The notes beneath the pieces were generated by a model that did not search any database, was not told the origin of the DNA, and saw only the letters and a list, made by a program, of their open reading frames with translations. Below, piece after piece: positions 42,999 through 51,691 of a DNA stretch of 64,000 bases (the first letter of the stretch is position 1; each line of letters starts with the position of its first letter). The DNA is from MWBF01 sp040772005 (GTDB lineage: Bacteria; Chloroflexota; Anaerolineae; CG2-30-64-16), in NCBI GenBank assembly GCA_040772005.1, contig JAXGYZ010000005.1:62001-126000 (forward strand), given 5' to 3'. The translations under genes and the position numbers were made by a program.

Positions 42999-43742
42999 AT
43001 GCCCGACGCCCAACCGACGCTTCAAGGTGAATCCGTAGACCGTATCCGGGACATCATCTTTGGCCCGAAGATGCGCGATTACGAGCTGCGCTTCGAGGCT
43101 ATCGTGCGCGACCTGGACCGCTTGCAGCAGGAGCTGGACCAGCTCAGCGAGCAGCTCACTAGCAAGGACGCCACGCAGGGCCGTAACCTGCAGGCCCTGC
43201 GTCAGGAGTTGCGCCAGGCCGACACCGAGTTGCGGGGCGAGCTCAAGGCCGAGGCCGGCCGGCTGACCACCCAGCTTACGGAGCAGGGCAAGAGCCAGAC
43301 GGCCGCGGTGCAGAACGTGCGCCAGGAGCTGCGCCAGACGGGGACGGATGTGCGCAACGAGCTGAAGGCCGAGGCGGAACGGCTGGCCGCGGAACTGGCG
43401 GCGGAAAGCGCAACGCAGAGCACCAACCTGCAAACCCTGCGCCAGGAGTTGCAGCAGGCCGACGAGGACCTGCACACGACGCTCAAGAACGAGCTGGACG
43501 GCCTCAACACGCAGATAGCCGAGCACGAGAGCAGCCAGAAGACCACGCTTCAGAACCTGCGCCAGGAGCTGCGCAAGGCTAACAGTGACCTGCGCGAGGA
43601 ACTGCGCCTGCTTTCTCAGCGGCTGACCGACGAAAAGACCGACCGCGCGATGCTCGGCGACCTGTTCGTCGAGTTGGGGAATCACGTCAAGACGGGCGGC
43701 AGCCTGGCCGACATGCTCAATATCCTGGATCAGCCGAGTTAG
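42999..43742 (+). CDS. Coiled-coil protein with 40-residue repeats
   Basis: A 247-residue, almost wholly helical, hydrophilic protein. After about 65 residues it has 3.5 copies of an exact 40-residue unit beginning LRQELRQ (about residues 68, 108, 148, 188; for example LRQELRQADTELRGELKAEA, LRQELRQTGTDVRNELKAEA, LRQELQQADEDLHTTLKNEL). The tail MLGDLFVELGNHVKTGG-type segment follows. There is no signal peptide or membrane span. AGGAGG precedes the ATG. No named family was recognised. Coming just before the membrane protein and GTPase, it may be a scaffold; that is inference. Confidence 0.8.
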   Translation: MPDAQPTLQGESVDRIRDIIFGPKMRDYELRFEAIVRDLDRLQQELDQLSEQLTSKDATQGRNLQALRQELRQADTELRGELKAEAGRLTTQLTEQGKSQTAAVQNVRQELRQTGTDVRNELKAEAERLAAELAAESATQSTNLQTLRQELQQADEDLHTTLKNELDGLNTQIAEHESSQKTTLQNLRQELRKANSDLREELRLLSQRLTDEKTDRAMLGDLFVELGNHVKTGGSLADMLNILDQPS

Positions 43743-43747
43743 CCACT

Positions 43748-45166
43748 TTGGATACTCATGTCAGCGACGACATCTGGCCGCCGAACGCTGACGATGCTGC
43801 CGCCACGGACACCGACGTATACGATCCTGCCCTCGAAGAACTGCGCGGCATCCTCATCGAGCCGGATCGCCGCCGCGCGGACGAGTTGGCGCTGCGTGTG
43901 GCCGAACTGGAGGAACGCACCGGCGACGATGCGGCGCTGGTGGCTGCCATCACGCCGGTTCTCGGCGATGTGATCCGGCGCAAAATCCAGGACAGCCGCG
44001 CCGAGATGATCGAGGTGCTGTACCCGATCATCGCACAGTTGATCGGCCGGGCCGTGGCCGAGGCCATTCGCGATCTTGCGCGGGCCATCGACACGCGCAT
44101 GCGCACGACCGTCAGCCCGGCCAGCCTGTTGCGTCGCCTCCGCGCGCGGCTGACCGGCGTCTCTGAGGCCGAGCTGATGCTGCGCGACGCGCTGCCGTTT
44201 CGCGTCACCGAGGTGCTGCTGATTCACCGTGAGAGCGGTCTGCTGCTGCAGGGGGTGACGAGCGAACCGGAGGCCAACAGCGACGCGGATGTAGTCAGCG
44301 GGATGCTGACTGCGATCCGCGACTTCGTGCAGGACGCCTTCGGCCGCGGCGAGTCCACCGGCCAGCTTGACGAGATCCAATATGGCACGCAGCGCATCCT
44401 GATCGAGGCGACGCGGCACGCCACACTGGCGGTCGTCGTGGACGGCATCGAGCCGGCGGGCTTCCGCGAGCTCATGCGCCAGCGGCTCATCGAGTTCGAG
44501 AATGCCGAAGTGGAGCAGTTGGCGAGCTACGACGGCGACGCGAGCCGGTTCCTGGCCGTCGAGCCGAAGCTGCGCGAACTGATGGCCGAGATGCCCCGGC
44601 TATCGGAGGCCGGCGCGGAAGGCCTGACCCGCGGCCAGCGGCGCATTGTCGGGCTGCTCGGCGCGGCTCTGCTGCTGTGCATGCTGGCGACCTGTGGGGG
44701 CAGCGCGTGGTGGCTGCGCAGCGCGCTCAACCGGCCATCCGTCGTGGTCGTCGTGACCGCGACGCCGGGGCCGACGACGTCGCCTACGGCGACTTACACG
44801 CCCTCGCAGACGCCGACCGCTACTCCGACTGCGACCCCGACGGCAACGCCGACCGTCACGCCATCGCCTACGCCGTCGCCTACGGCGACTTACACGCCGA
44901 CGGCCACCGCGACGCGCACGCGGCTGCCTGAACCATCGGCGCGCGTGGGCCAGTTGACGGTCAACGTGCGGGCCGAGCCTGCGCTCACGGGCCGCGTGCT
45001 GGAGCAGGCCGGCGCGGGGCGGGTCTTCCGGATTGTGGGTCGCGATGCGCTCGGCAGCTGGTGGCAGGTCTGCTGTACGGCCAGCGGCGCAAGCGGCTGG
45101 GTCGCCTCTGCGCTCGTGCAGGTGGAAGGCTTGACCCTGGATGTGCCTGTCGTGACGGGAGAGTGA
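43748..45166 (+). CDS. Membrane protein with Roadblock-like cytoplasmic domain and outer SH3 domain
   Basis: A 472-residue protein, TTG start, 5 bp after the coiled-coil gene. An N-terminal helical part (about 25-145) precedes an alpha/beta domain (about 150-260: VTEVLLIHRESGLLLQGV, GMLTAIRDFVQDAF, YGTQRILIEATRHATLAVVV), whose strand-helix order resembles Roadblock/LC7 (MglB-like) proteins. It has one transmembrane helix (about 299-320), a Pro/Thr-rich stalk of TPTATPT repeats (about 338-392) and a C-terminal bacterial SH3 domain (about 395-460, LTVNVRAEPALTGRVLEQ, WWQVCC, GWVASALV). Roadblock proteins regulate small GTPases, and such a GTPase is encoded next. The Roadblock assignment is inference from pattern. 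Confidence 0.72.
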   Translation: MDTHVSDDIWPPNADDAAATDTDVYDPALEELRGILIEPDRRRADELALRVAELEERTGDDAALVAAITPVLGDVIRRKIQDSRAEMIEVLYPIIAQLIGRAVAEAIRDLARAIDTRMRTTVSPASLLRRLRARLTGVSEAELMLRDALPFRVTEVLLIHRESGLLLQGVTSEPEANSDADVVSGMLTAIRDFVQDAFGRGESTGQLDEIQYGTQRILIEATRHATLAVVVDGIEPAGFRELMRQRLIEFENAEVEQLASYDGDASRFLAVEPKLRELMAEMPRLSEAGAEGLTRGQRRIVGLLGAALLLCMLATCGGSAWWLRSALNRPSVVVVVTATPGPTTSPTATYTPSQTPTATPTATPTATPTVTPSPTPSPTATYTPTATATRTRLPEPSARVGQLTVNVRAEPALTGRVLEQAGAGRVFRIVGRDALGSWWQVCCTASGASGWVASALVQVEGLTLDVPVVTGE

Positions 45167-45168
45167 AC

Positions 45169-45684
45169 GTGGTGGCGCTGAGTAAAAAGATCTGCCTCCT
45201 GGGCGACATCGCGGTCGGCAAGACCAGCCTGGTGCGGCGATTTGTCTACAACCTGTTCGACGATAAGTACCTCAGTACGATTGGGGTAAAGGTCAGTCGC
45301 AAGGTGATTGTGCTGCCCCAGGTCAGCGAGGCCGCGGAGTTGACGCTGATGCTGTGGGACCTGGCGGGCGGCGAGGAGTTCAGCCAGGTGCGGACGAGCT
45401 ATCTGCGCGGCGCGGCGGGCGGCATTCTCGTCTGTGACCTGACGCGCCCGGCCACGCTGCTCAGCCTGGTGAACTATGCGGCTGACCTGCGCCGGGTCAA
45501 CCCGGAAGCGCGCATCGTCGTGGCGGCGAATAAGCAGGACTTAACGGCGCAGCGGCGGGTTGCCGAGGAGGAAGTGCGCACGGTCGCGGCAGAGTTGGCT
45601 GCCCCATATTACCTGACCAGCGCGCGACTGGGCGACCGCGTTGAAGATGTGTTCCGCCATATGGGCCAATCTTTGTCGGAATGA
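45169..45684 (+). CDS. Ras/Rab-like small GTPase
   Basis: About 171 residues from GTG 45169 (GGGAGA 7 nt upstream); a GTG at 45163 overlapping the previous stop is possible. G1 is GDIAVGKT (12-19), the switch I Thr is T37 (YLSTIGVK), G3 is WDLAGGEEF (D64-G67), G4 is NKQD (121-124) and G5 is TSARLG. The residue matching the catalytic Gln61 of Ras is Gly68, so intrinsic hydrolysis may be weak and depend on a partner. There is no C-terminal lipidation Cys. Embedded between a Roadblock-like membrane protein and a histidine kinase, whose ATG overlaps its stop. Confidence 0.92.
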   Translation: MVALSKKICLLGDIAVGKTSLVRRFVYNLFDDKYLSTIGVKVSRKVIVLPQVSEAAELTLMLWDLAGGEEFSQVRTSYLRGAAGGILVCDLTRPATLLSLVNYAADLRRVNPEARIVVAANKQDLTAQRRVAEEEVRTVAAELAAPYYLTSARLGDRVEDVFRHMGQSLSE

Positions 45685-46877
45685 GCATGGAGACAGGTTC
45701 TGTGCTTGAGCTGGTGATTCCGGCCATCTTGCGTGATCGGCGGATCGTGTATGCCATCACCGATCGCAACTGCACCGTGTTGGCGGTCAGTGATGCGAGC
45801 TGGAGTCCGCACGCGCATCTGACAGGCGGGGTGGGGCAGCATCTGGTCGAAGCGGTGCCGGAATTGGTCGGCTCCGAGGCCATCCTGGCCGACCTGCTCG
45901 CGGGGAGGCTGCCGCGTTTCCAACTGCCGTGGGTCAACCGTGAACAGCCCGATGGCAGCCTGGCTTATCTCACCATCATCCTGCTACCTTTCCATAATAA
46001 GGCAGGTGAAATTACGGGCCTGCTCCTGGTACTGCATGATGTGACGGAGATGGGCACGCTGGAGCGGTGCATCACCCAGCAGCGCAACGAGCTGCGCCTG
46101 CTGGAGGAAGAACTGCGCCGCCAGAATGCGAAGCTGGAGGCGCACAACGCGGAGCTGCGCCGGCTGGATGAGATGAAGTCCGCGTTCTTCTCGGTTGCTG
46201 CGCATGAGTTGCGCACGCCCCTGGCCGCTATCCGGGGCTACCTGGAGCTGCTGCTCGACGGCGAAGCCGGCCCGCTGGCCGGGCAGCAGGCCGAATACCT
46301 GCACATCGTGGACAGCAGCGCCCAACGCCTGCTGCATCTCTCCAACCAGCTTCTCGATTCGACGCGCATCGAGACGGGCCGGCTCGACCTGGTCCTGCAG
46401 CACACCGATCTCGTCGAGCTCCTGCACAATGTGATCCTGGAATTCGGTCTCCGCTTTACGGCCAAATCGCAGCGCATCGTCGAGCACGCCGCCGCCGATC
46501 TACCGGCCTGTCTGTGCGATGTGAACCGCGCGACACAGATCATGGGCAACCTGCTGGACAACGCCAGCAAGTACTCGCCGCCCAATTCCACGATAACCGT
46601 CACGCTGCAGCGCGCAGACGAAGATGGGTTCGTGCAACTGGCGGTGCAGGATGAGGGCATCGGCATTGCCCCGGAGGAGATCGACGTCCTGTTTACGCCC
46701 TTCTATCGCGGGCCCGGAGCCCGCCAGATCAGCGCGTCGGGCGTCGGCCTGGGCCTGCACATTGCCAGTTCGCTGGTCGAACTGCACGGCGGGCGGCTCT
46801 GGTTCGAGAGTGTTCCTGGGGCCGGCAGTACGTTCTATGCCACTTTCCCGATTGCCGACCCATCGTCGGCAGCCTGA
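45681..46877 (+). CDS. PAS-containing sensor histidine kinase
   Basis: A 398-residue soluble kinase. A PAS-like domain (about 20-125, VYAITDRNCTVLAVSDASW to LLLVLHDVTE) is followed by a coiled-coil linker (about 128-165). HisKA has H175 in SVAAHELRTPLAAIRGYLELL. HATPase_c has the N box NLLDNASKYSPP, DEGIGIAPEE and GVGLGLHIASSLVELHGG. No transmembrane helices, so it senses an internal signal or is recruited by a partner. Its ATG overlaps the GTPase stop (ATGA). The OmpR-type regulator four genes upstream is a plausible partner. Confidence 0.93.
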   Translation: MSMETGSVLELVIPAILRDRRIVYAITDRNCTVLAVSDASWSPHAHLTGGVGQHLVEAVPELVGSEAILADLLAGRLPRFQLPWVNREQPDGSLAYLTIILLPFHNKAGEITGLLLVLHDVTEMGTLERCITQQRNELRLLEEELRRQNAKLEAHNAELRRLDEMKSAFFSVAAHELRTPLAAIRGYLELLLDGEAGPLAGQQAEYLHIVDSSAQRLLHLSNQLLDSTRIETGRLDLVLQHTDLVELLHNVILEFGLRFTAKSQRIVEHAAADLPACLCDVNRATQIMGNLLDNASKYSPPNSTITVTLQRADEDGFVQLAVQDEGIGIAPEEIDVLFTPFYRGPGARQISASGVGLGLHIASSLVELHGGRLWFESVPGAGSTFYATFPIADPSSAA

Positions 46878-47017
46878 TGACTTGGCATGTGCCGGCCGAG
46901 GCGCCCCACGCACAAAATTTGTCGCAGCGCGCACCCATCGTAATGATATTCTTAATCCTGTCGTCATATGCTGCAAACAGTCATCATCCCATCAGATTTG
47001 CGACAGGAGAGAAAAAG

Positions 47018-47422
47018 ATGTCCGTTGTCATCCACAAACTGCCAGGGGTTAATCCGACACTCGAGAGCAAGCTCAAGGGGTTCGGGATCAAGGACAGCGA
47101 TGACCTGCTGCGGTTTTGCAAGTCGGCGGCGGCCATCGAGCATCTTGCTGCATCCACGGGTGTGGACGTGCGGGAGATCACCCGCCTGGTTCACCGCGCG
47201 GAACTTGCCCGCATTCGCGGCGTTGGCGACGCATATACGCAGTTGCTGGAAGCCGCCGGCGTGCGTACGGTAGGCGACCTGGCAGCGCGCTGCCCGGAAG
47301 ACCTGCGCGACCAGTTCAACCGCATCAACGGCGAGCAGAAGCTCGTCGGGCGTGTGCCGGCCCTCGCCATGGTCAACGGGTGGGTCACGAAGGCCCAGCG
47401 GCTGCACAAGACGCTCGAATAA
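47018..47422 (+). CDS. DUF4332-type helix-hairpin-helix protein
   Basis: A 134-residue protein. The ATG at 47018 follows AGGAGAG. Two helix-hairpin-helix-like motifs are visible: LPGVNPTLESKLKGFGIKDSDDLL (about 7-30) and IRGVGDAYTQLLEAAGVRTVGDLA (about 67-90), as in DUF4332 proteins. Such motifs bind DNA non-specifically or mediate contacts; the family has no fixed function. The C-terminus LVGRVPALAMVNGWVTKAQ is typical of the group. It has a 141-bp upstream gap and a 105-bp gap before mscL. Confidence 0.82.
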   Translation: MSVVIHKLPGVNPTLESKLKGFGIKDSDDLLRFCKSAAAIEHLAASTGVDVREITRLVHRAELARIRGVGDAYTQLLEAAGVRTVGDLAARCPEDLRDQFNRINGEQKLVGRVPALAMVNGWVTKAQRLHKTLE

Positions 47423-47527
47423 GACGGGAATCGAAGAACCGGTCTCTATTGTTGAGGACGCGGCTGCTGTCGCATCAGCGGCCTCGTCATACTCATATTC
47501 TCCATTCATTTCACCACAGGAGGGACC

Positions 47528-47893
47528 ATGCTAAAAGAGTTCAAGGACTTCATCAACCGCGGCAATGCCATGGACCTGGCGATCGGCGTCATCATCGGCG
47601 CGGCCTTTGGCGCCATCGTCAAATCGATTGTCGATGACTTGTTGATGCCCCTCATCGGCATTATCATCGGCGGCATCGACTTCAAGGGCCTCATGGTCCA
47701 GGTCGGCAGCGCGACGTTGACGTACGGCAACTTCATCCAGGCCGTCATCAACTTCCTGATTATCGCGTTCGTGATCTTCCTGATCGTGCGCCAGCTCAAC
47801 AAGATGAAGAAGCAGCAGCCCGCCACCCCGGCCGCTCCGTCCGCCGAGGAAAAACTGCTGACCGAGATCCGCGACCTGCTCAAGCGCCGCTAA
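47528..47893 (+). CDS. mscL: Large-conductance mechanosensitive channel
   Basis: A 121-residue channel subunit that opens on membrane tension to release solutes under hypo-osmotic shock. An N-terminal amphipathic helix (MLKEFKDFINRGNAMDLAIG) leads into TM1 (GVIIGAAFGAIVKSIVDDLLMP), a short periplasmic loop and TM2 (NFIQAVINFLIIAFVIFLIVRQLN), then a cytoplasmic helix (AEEKLLTEIRDLL). Length is at the short end of the family. CAGGAGGG precedes the ATG. An intrinsic terminator follows. Confidence 0.97.
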   Translation: MLKEFKDFINRGNAMDLAIGVIIGAAFGAIVKSIVDDLLMPLIGIIIGGIDFKGLMVQVGSATLTYGNFIQAVINFLIIAFVIFLIVRQLNKMKKQQPATPAAPSAEEKLLTEIRDLLKRR

Positions 47894-47918
47894 TCCGGCA
47901 CTTCACGCTGATCGTATC

Positions 47919-47962
47919 ACCCCGCTGCCGACCCCAACAGGCCGGCAGCGGGGTTTTGTTTT
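47919..47962 (+). terminator. Intrinsic terminator of mscL
   Basis: accccgctgccg and cggcagcggggt form a 12-bp stem around a 12-nt loop, followed by ttttgtttt. Confidence 0.85.
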
Positions 47963-48076
47963 GTGTCATCTGTGGTGCATCTGGGGCGGCTGCGGCAGCC
48001 GCCCCAGACACCACAATAAGGCTCCAATTTGACCGAACCTGCATTGCGGCGTACAGTGCGGCTAGGAGGAGGACGC

Positions 48077-49195
48077 ATGGCATCCAAGAGTGATATCGAG
48101 CGCTATCTGGAGAACCTGACCGAGGAACGCAACGCAGTGGCGCTGTACGGGCGACTGGCCGCGGCCGAACAGCAGCCCGAGTTGGCCGCGGTGTACCGCA
48201 AGCTGGCCGATGCGGAGCAACGGCACGTGGCGTTCTGGTCGGACAAACTGCGCGCGGCCGGGGCGGAGGTGCCCGCGTTTCGTCCAAGCTGGCGCACGCG
48301 CATCCTGAGCGGGCTGGCCGCGCGCTTCGGGACGGCGTTCGTCCTCCCGACGCTGACGGAGACCGAGAGCCGCGCGGGGAACCAGTATGACGGCCAGCCC
48401 GATGCCGGGGAATTGTCGGCGCACGAGAAATCGCACGCGCGCACCTTCCGCTACCTGTCGCGCGCAACGCGCGGCGTGGAAGGCAGCGCGCTCGCGCGCT
48501 TCGAAGGCCGCCACCGGGCGGCGGGCGGCAATGCCCTGCGCGCCGGTGTGCTGGGCGCGAACGACGGCCTGGTCTCGGTCTTCAGCCTGGTGATGGGCGT
48601 GGCCGGCGCAGGTGTGGGGAACCGGACGATCCTGCTGACAGGGTTTGCCGGGCTGCTGTCCGGCGCGCTGTCCATGGCGCTGGGGGAGTGGCTGTCGGTG
48701 CAGAGCTCGCGCGAGCTGTACCAGCACCAGATCGACATCGAACGCCAGGAGCTCGCTGAGATTCCCGAGGAGGAGATGGCTGAGCTGGCGCTCATCTACC
48801 AGGCGAAGGGGCTGGCCCCGGAGGCCGCGCGCGATATGGCGCGGCGGCTGCTCTCCGACAAGGACACGGCGCTCGATACACTGGCGCGCGAGGAACTGGG
48901 CATCGACCCGCAGGAACTCGGCGGTTCCGCATGGGAAGCCGCGCTGACCTCCTTCTTCCTGTTCGCGCTGGGCGCGATTATCCCCGTCTTTCCTTACATT
49001 TTCCTCGCGGGCACGCCCGGCATCATCGCCAGCACGGTCGTCAGTGCGGTCGGGTTGTTTGTCGTGGGCGCAGCCATCACGCTGATGACGGGTCGCAGCC
49101 CGCTGATGTCGGGCTTGCGGCAGGTGCTGTTCGGCCTGGCGGCCGCGGCCGTCACGTTCGGCGTGGGCTGGCTGATCGGGGTGAACGTGACGTGA
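48077..49195 (+). CDS. Ferritin-like domain fused to VIT1/CCC1-type metal transporter
   Basis: A 372-residue protein; the ATG at 48077 has AGGAGGA upstream. The N-terminal half (about 1-135) is a rubrerythrin/ferritin-like helical domain (LTEERNAVALYGRLAAAE, YRKLADAEQRHVAFW) with Glu/His metal-ligand spacing. The C-terminal half (about 150-372) is a VIT1/CCC1 transporter (GGNALRAGVLGANDGLVSVFSLVMGVAGAG, ALSMALGEWLSVQSSRE, five predicted helices). This fusion is known as the Er-VIT1 (MbfA-like) type, which exports iron or manganese under peroxide stress. Its relative nearness to sodB fits an oxidative-stress theme. Confidence 0.9.
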   Translation: MASKSDIERYLENLTEERNAVALYGRLAAAEQQPELAAVYRKLADAEQRHVAFWSDKLRAAGAEVPAFRPSWRTRILSGLAARFGTAFVLPTLTETESRAGNQYDGQPDAGELSAHEKSHARTFRYLSRATRGVEGSALARFEGRHRAAGGNALRAGVLGANDGLVSVFSLVMGVAGAGVGNRTILLTGFAGLLSGALSMALGEWLSVQSSRELYQHQIDIERQELAEIPEEEMAELALIYQAKGLAPEAARDMARRLLSDKDTALDTLAREELGIDPQELGGSAWEAALTSFFLFALGAIIPVFPYIFLAGTPGIIASTVVSAVGLFVVGAAITLMTGRSPLMSGLRQVLFGLAAAAVTFGVGWLIGVNVT

Positions 49196-49212
49196 GGCCT
49201 TCCGATTTCCTC

Positions 49213-49262
49213 GTAGCATAGGGCCTTGTGCCCGTGGAGACGCCCACAAGGGGCTATGCTAC
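49213..49262. terminator. Bidirectional hairpin between convergent genes
   Basis: gtagcataggg...cttgtg pairs with cacaaggggctatgctac with one or two mismatches around a 14-nt loop. It overlaps the stop of the cupin gene. No T-run. Confidence 0.5.
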
Positions 49263-49612
49263 TTCGTCGCCAGCAGGTACGTCACGCCTTCCGGGCCGGC
49301 CATCGTGCCGTGCAGCACGCCCTGGGGTACATGCGCCCGGTCGCCCGGTCCCAGCGCCAGCAGGCGTTCCTCTGCGGGCAGCACGAGCGTGAGATCACCC
49401 GTGATGACGACCATCAGCTCCGGGTAGATGTGCGCGTGGGGCGGGTAGCCGGTCGCCGGCTCGTTGCTCCAGCGCACGACCTGGTAGCCTTCCGCGGTCA
49501 GTTCCGCCCGCACCGTCTCCTCATGCGGGCGACCGCGGCCCTCCCAGATCTCCACCCGCACGGTGGGCCGGTGGAAATGGGGAAAAGGCAGAACTTTCGG
49601 CCTGTCGCTCAT
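49259..49612 (-). CDS. Small cupin protein
   Basis: A 117-residue single-cupin protein. The barrel motifs are YPPHAHIYPELMVVITGDLTL (PHxHxxxxE type with two His and a Glu as likely metal ligands), LGPGDRAHVPQGVLHG (second motif, PxxxxH) and a terminal strand GVTYLLATK. The ATG at 49612 has GGAG 8 nt upstream; a GTG at 49621 overlaps the preceding stop. It follows the MoeA-fusion gene on the same strand, apparently coupled. Function unknown; metal-dependent binding or dioxygenase-like activity is possible. Confidence 0.85.
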   Translation of the reverse strand: MSDRPKVLPFPHFHRPTVRVEIWEGRGRPHEETVRAELTAEGYQVVRWSNEPATGYPPHAHIYPELMVVITGDLTLVLPAEERLLALGPGDRAHVPQGVLHGTMAGPEGVTYLLATK

Positions 49613-49617
49613 GCCTT

Positions 49618-51606
49618 TCACTCCTGCGCGGCCGGCAGATGCGCCAGCACGCGGCCGATGGCGGGCGTCGCATACCCGCCGAGCGCCTGCACCCGCGCGG
49701 CAAATGCCGGATCCCGGATAATCGCCAGCAGCGGCGCGAGCAGGGCCGACTCGTAAAAGCGTTCTGGAATCACCAGGTCGTATCGCTCGTGATCCAGGGG
49801 CACGAAGTCAAGGTCGAGCGCGCGCGCGGCCGCGCGAATGCCCATGCCGCAGTCCGCTGCGCCGGATGCCACGGCCGCCGCCACCGCGAGGTGCGTGAAC
49901 TCCTGCCGCTCATAGCCCTGGATGGCGCGCGACGCGATGCCCGCCTGCGCCAGCCGGTAGTCGAGCAGGACGCGCGTGCCGGCCCCGCGCTGCCGGTTGA
50001 TGAAGGTCACGCCAGGCTGCGCCAGGTCGCTGAGGCTGCGGATGCCTTTCGGGTTGCCGCGCGGGACGATCAACCCCTGCTCGCGCTCCACGAAACCGAG
50101 CAGGACGACCGGCGTGCCCGGCAGGAGACGGCGGATGTAGGCGGTGTTGTAGTCGCCGGTCTCCTCGTCGAGCAGGTGCGAGCCGGCAAGGTGCGCCTCC
50201 CCGTGGGCCAGCGCGATGAGCCCGCCCAGGCTGCCGACATTGGCCGATGACAGCGTGTGGCCCGGATAGCGCTGCCCCAGCTCGTCGGCCAGCAGGTCGA
50301 GCGTGAGGTCGTGGCTGCCGATGGCGACGATTGTGCGGCGCAGGGATTCGGGTGCGCGCAGCAGTTGCACCGTCACGGCCGCGCCCGGCTCGTAGCCCTG
50401 TTCGCCGCGCGGGATGCGCACGATGCCGTCTGCGCGCACGAGCGACATGAGCACGCCCGAGCCGCCCGGCAGCGGCGTCGCGACGACCCGCTCGCCTACC
50501 TGGCCGAGCGTGACGCGTAGAAATTCCTCGTCGCCCTGCGGGCTGACCACCTTGCGCGTGAGCACCGCTTCGACCGTGGGCCGCTCGGCCTTCGGTTGGC
50601 CGAGCCAGGCCGCGACCGTCGGCTTGACGAGCAGCTCGCAGGTCAGGGCGGTGGATACCGGATAGCCCGGCAGGCCGATGACCGGCACGCGGCGCGTCTC
50701 GCCGGGCAGCTTGACTATGCCCAGGATGACCGGGTGGCCGGGGCGGATGGCGATGCCGTGGACGAGCAGTTCACCCAGTTCGGCCACGATGCGCGCGGTG
50801 AAATCCTCCGAACCCGCCGATGAGCCTGCGTTGACGATCACCAGGTCGTGCGTCGCGGCGGCCTCCAGCACCCGGTCGCGGATCGCGTCATAGGCGTCGG
50901 CCAACGGCGCCAGGCGCGTGGGTAGCCCGCCCCACTCTGCCACCATCGCGGCGATGACGAGCGAGTTATACTCGATGATGTCGCCGGGCTTCAGTGCGCT
51001 GCCCGGCGCGACCAGCTCCGTGCCGGTCGGTTGGATGGCGATGCGCGGGCGGCGGCGCACGTTGAGCCGCATGTGGCCCGCGCCTGCGGCCGCGCCGATG
51101 TCCTGGGGCCGCAGCGTGTGGTTGGCGGGCAAGATCAGCTCGGTCGCAACCATGTCCTCACCCATCGGCCGGACGTGCTGCCACGGCGCGACCGGCGCGA
51201 GAATCTCGATCTCCGCGCCGTCTGCCGTCTGCACCGGCTGGACGTCCTCGACCATGATGACTGCGTTGGTGCCGGGGGGCAGGGGGTCGCCGGTATCGAC
51301 ATAAAACGCGCGACCGTTGCGCTCGACACTTCCGACGGCCAGCCGGAGGGGCTGCGTCTCGCTCGCGCCGCGCGTGTCCTCCGCGGCGACGGCATAGCCG
51401 TCCATCGCGGATGCGTGATAGTGTGGCGAGGAGATGCGGGCCCAGACCGGCTCCGCGGTGACGCGGCCGGCCGCGGCCGCCAGCGTGACCCATTCGCCGG
51501 GCAGGGGGGCGGCCAGCCCGGCCGCGTCCAGTGCAGTCCACCAGCGGGCCAGCGCCTCGGCCAGGGGGATGTCTTCGAGATAGGGTGAGTGCGTGTGTTG
51601 CGCCAT
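49618..51606 (-). CDS. moeA: MoeA molybdopterin molybdotransferase fused to periplasmic-binding-like domain
   Basis: A 662-residue protein; the ATG at 51606 follows GGAG. The MoeA part (about 1-415) has SAMDGYAVAAEDTRGA, VDTGDPLPPGTNAVIMVEDV, the MoCF_biosynth domain (VNAGSSAGSEDFTARIV, where the usual GG of the GGxSxG loop is replaced by AG) and a C-terminal barrel. It inserts molybdate into adenylated molybdopterin. The C-terminal 230 residues (about 430-655, TIVAIGSHDLTLDLLADEL to FVPLDHERYDLVIPERF) form a PBP/LysR-substrate-binding-like domain, a known fusion in bacteria and archaea thought to sense molybdate or a related ligand. Confidence 0.93.
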   Translation of the reverse strand: MAQHTHSPYLEDIPLAEALARWWTALDAAGLAAPLPGEWVTLAAAAGRVTAEPVWARISSPHYHASAMDGYAVAAEDTRGASETQPLRLAVGSVERNGRAFYVDTGDPLPPGTNAVIMVEDVQPVQTADGAEIEILAPVAPWQHVRPMGEDMVATELILPANHTLRPQDIGAAAGAGHMRLNVRRRPRIAIQPTGTELVAPGSALKPGDIIEYNSLVIAAMVAEWGGLPTRLAPLADAYDAIRDRVLEAAATHDLVIVNAGSSAGSEDFTARIVAELGELLVHGIAIRPGHPVILGIVKLPGETRRVPVIGLPGYPVSTALTCELLVKPTVAAWLGQPKAERPTVEAVLTRKVVSPQGDEEFLRVTLGQVGERVVATPLPGGSGVLMSLVRADGIVRIPRGEQGYEPGAAVTVQLLRAPESLRRTIVAIGSHDLTLDLLADELGQRYPGHTLSSANVGSLGGLIALAHGEAHLAGSHLLDEETGDYNTAYIRRLLPGTPVVLLGFVEREQGLIVPRGNPKGIRSLSDLAQPGVTFINRQRGAGTRVLLDYRLAQAGIASRAIQGYERQEFTHLAVAAAVASGAADCGMGIRAAARALDLDFVPLDHERYDLVIPERFYESALLAPLLAIIRDPAFAARVQALGGYATPAIGRVLAHLPAAQE

Positions 51607-51656
51607 GCGGCTACTCCGTCGTGATGTGGGGGGTAGTATACCCCGGTTTTCGCGAT

Positions 51657-51685
51657 TTGACACCCTCCTGGCCCTGTGGTACTCT
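51657..51685 (+). promoter_or_regulatory. Promoter for the candidate small RNA
   Basis: TTGACA (51657-51662), 17-nt spacer, TACTCT (51680-51685). It lies divergently over the moeA upstream region, where the other strand has TATACT as a possible -10. Confidence 0.65.
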
Positions 51686-51691
51686 CGTATA

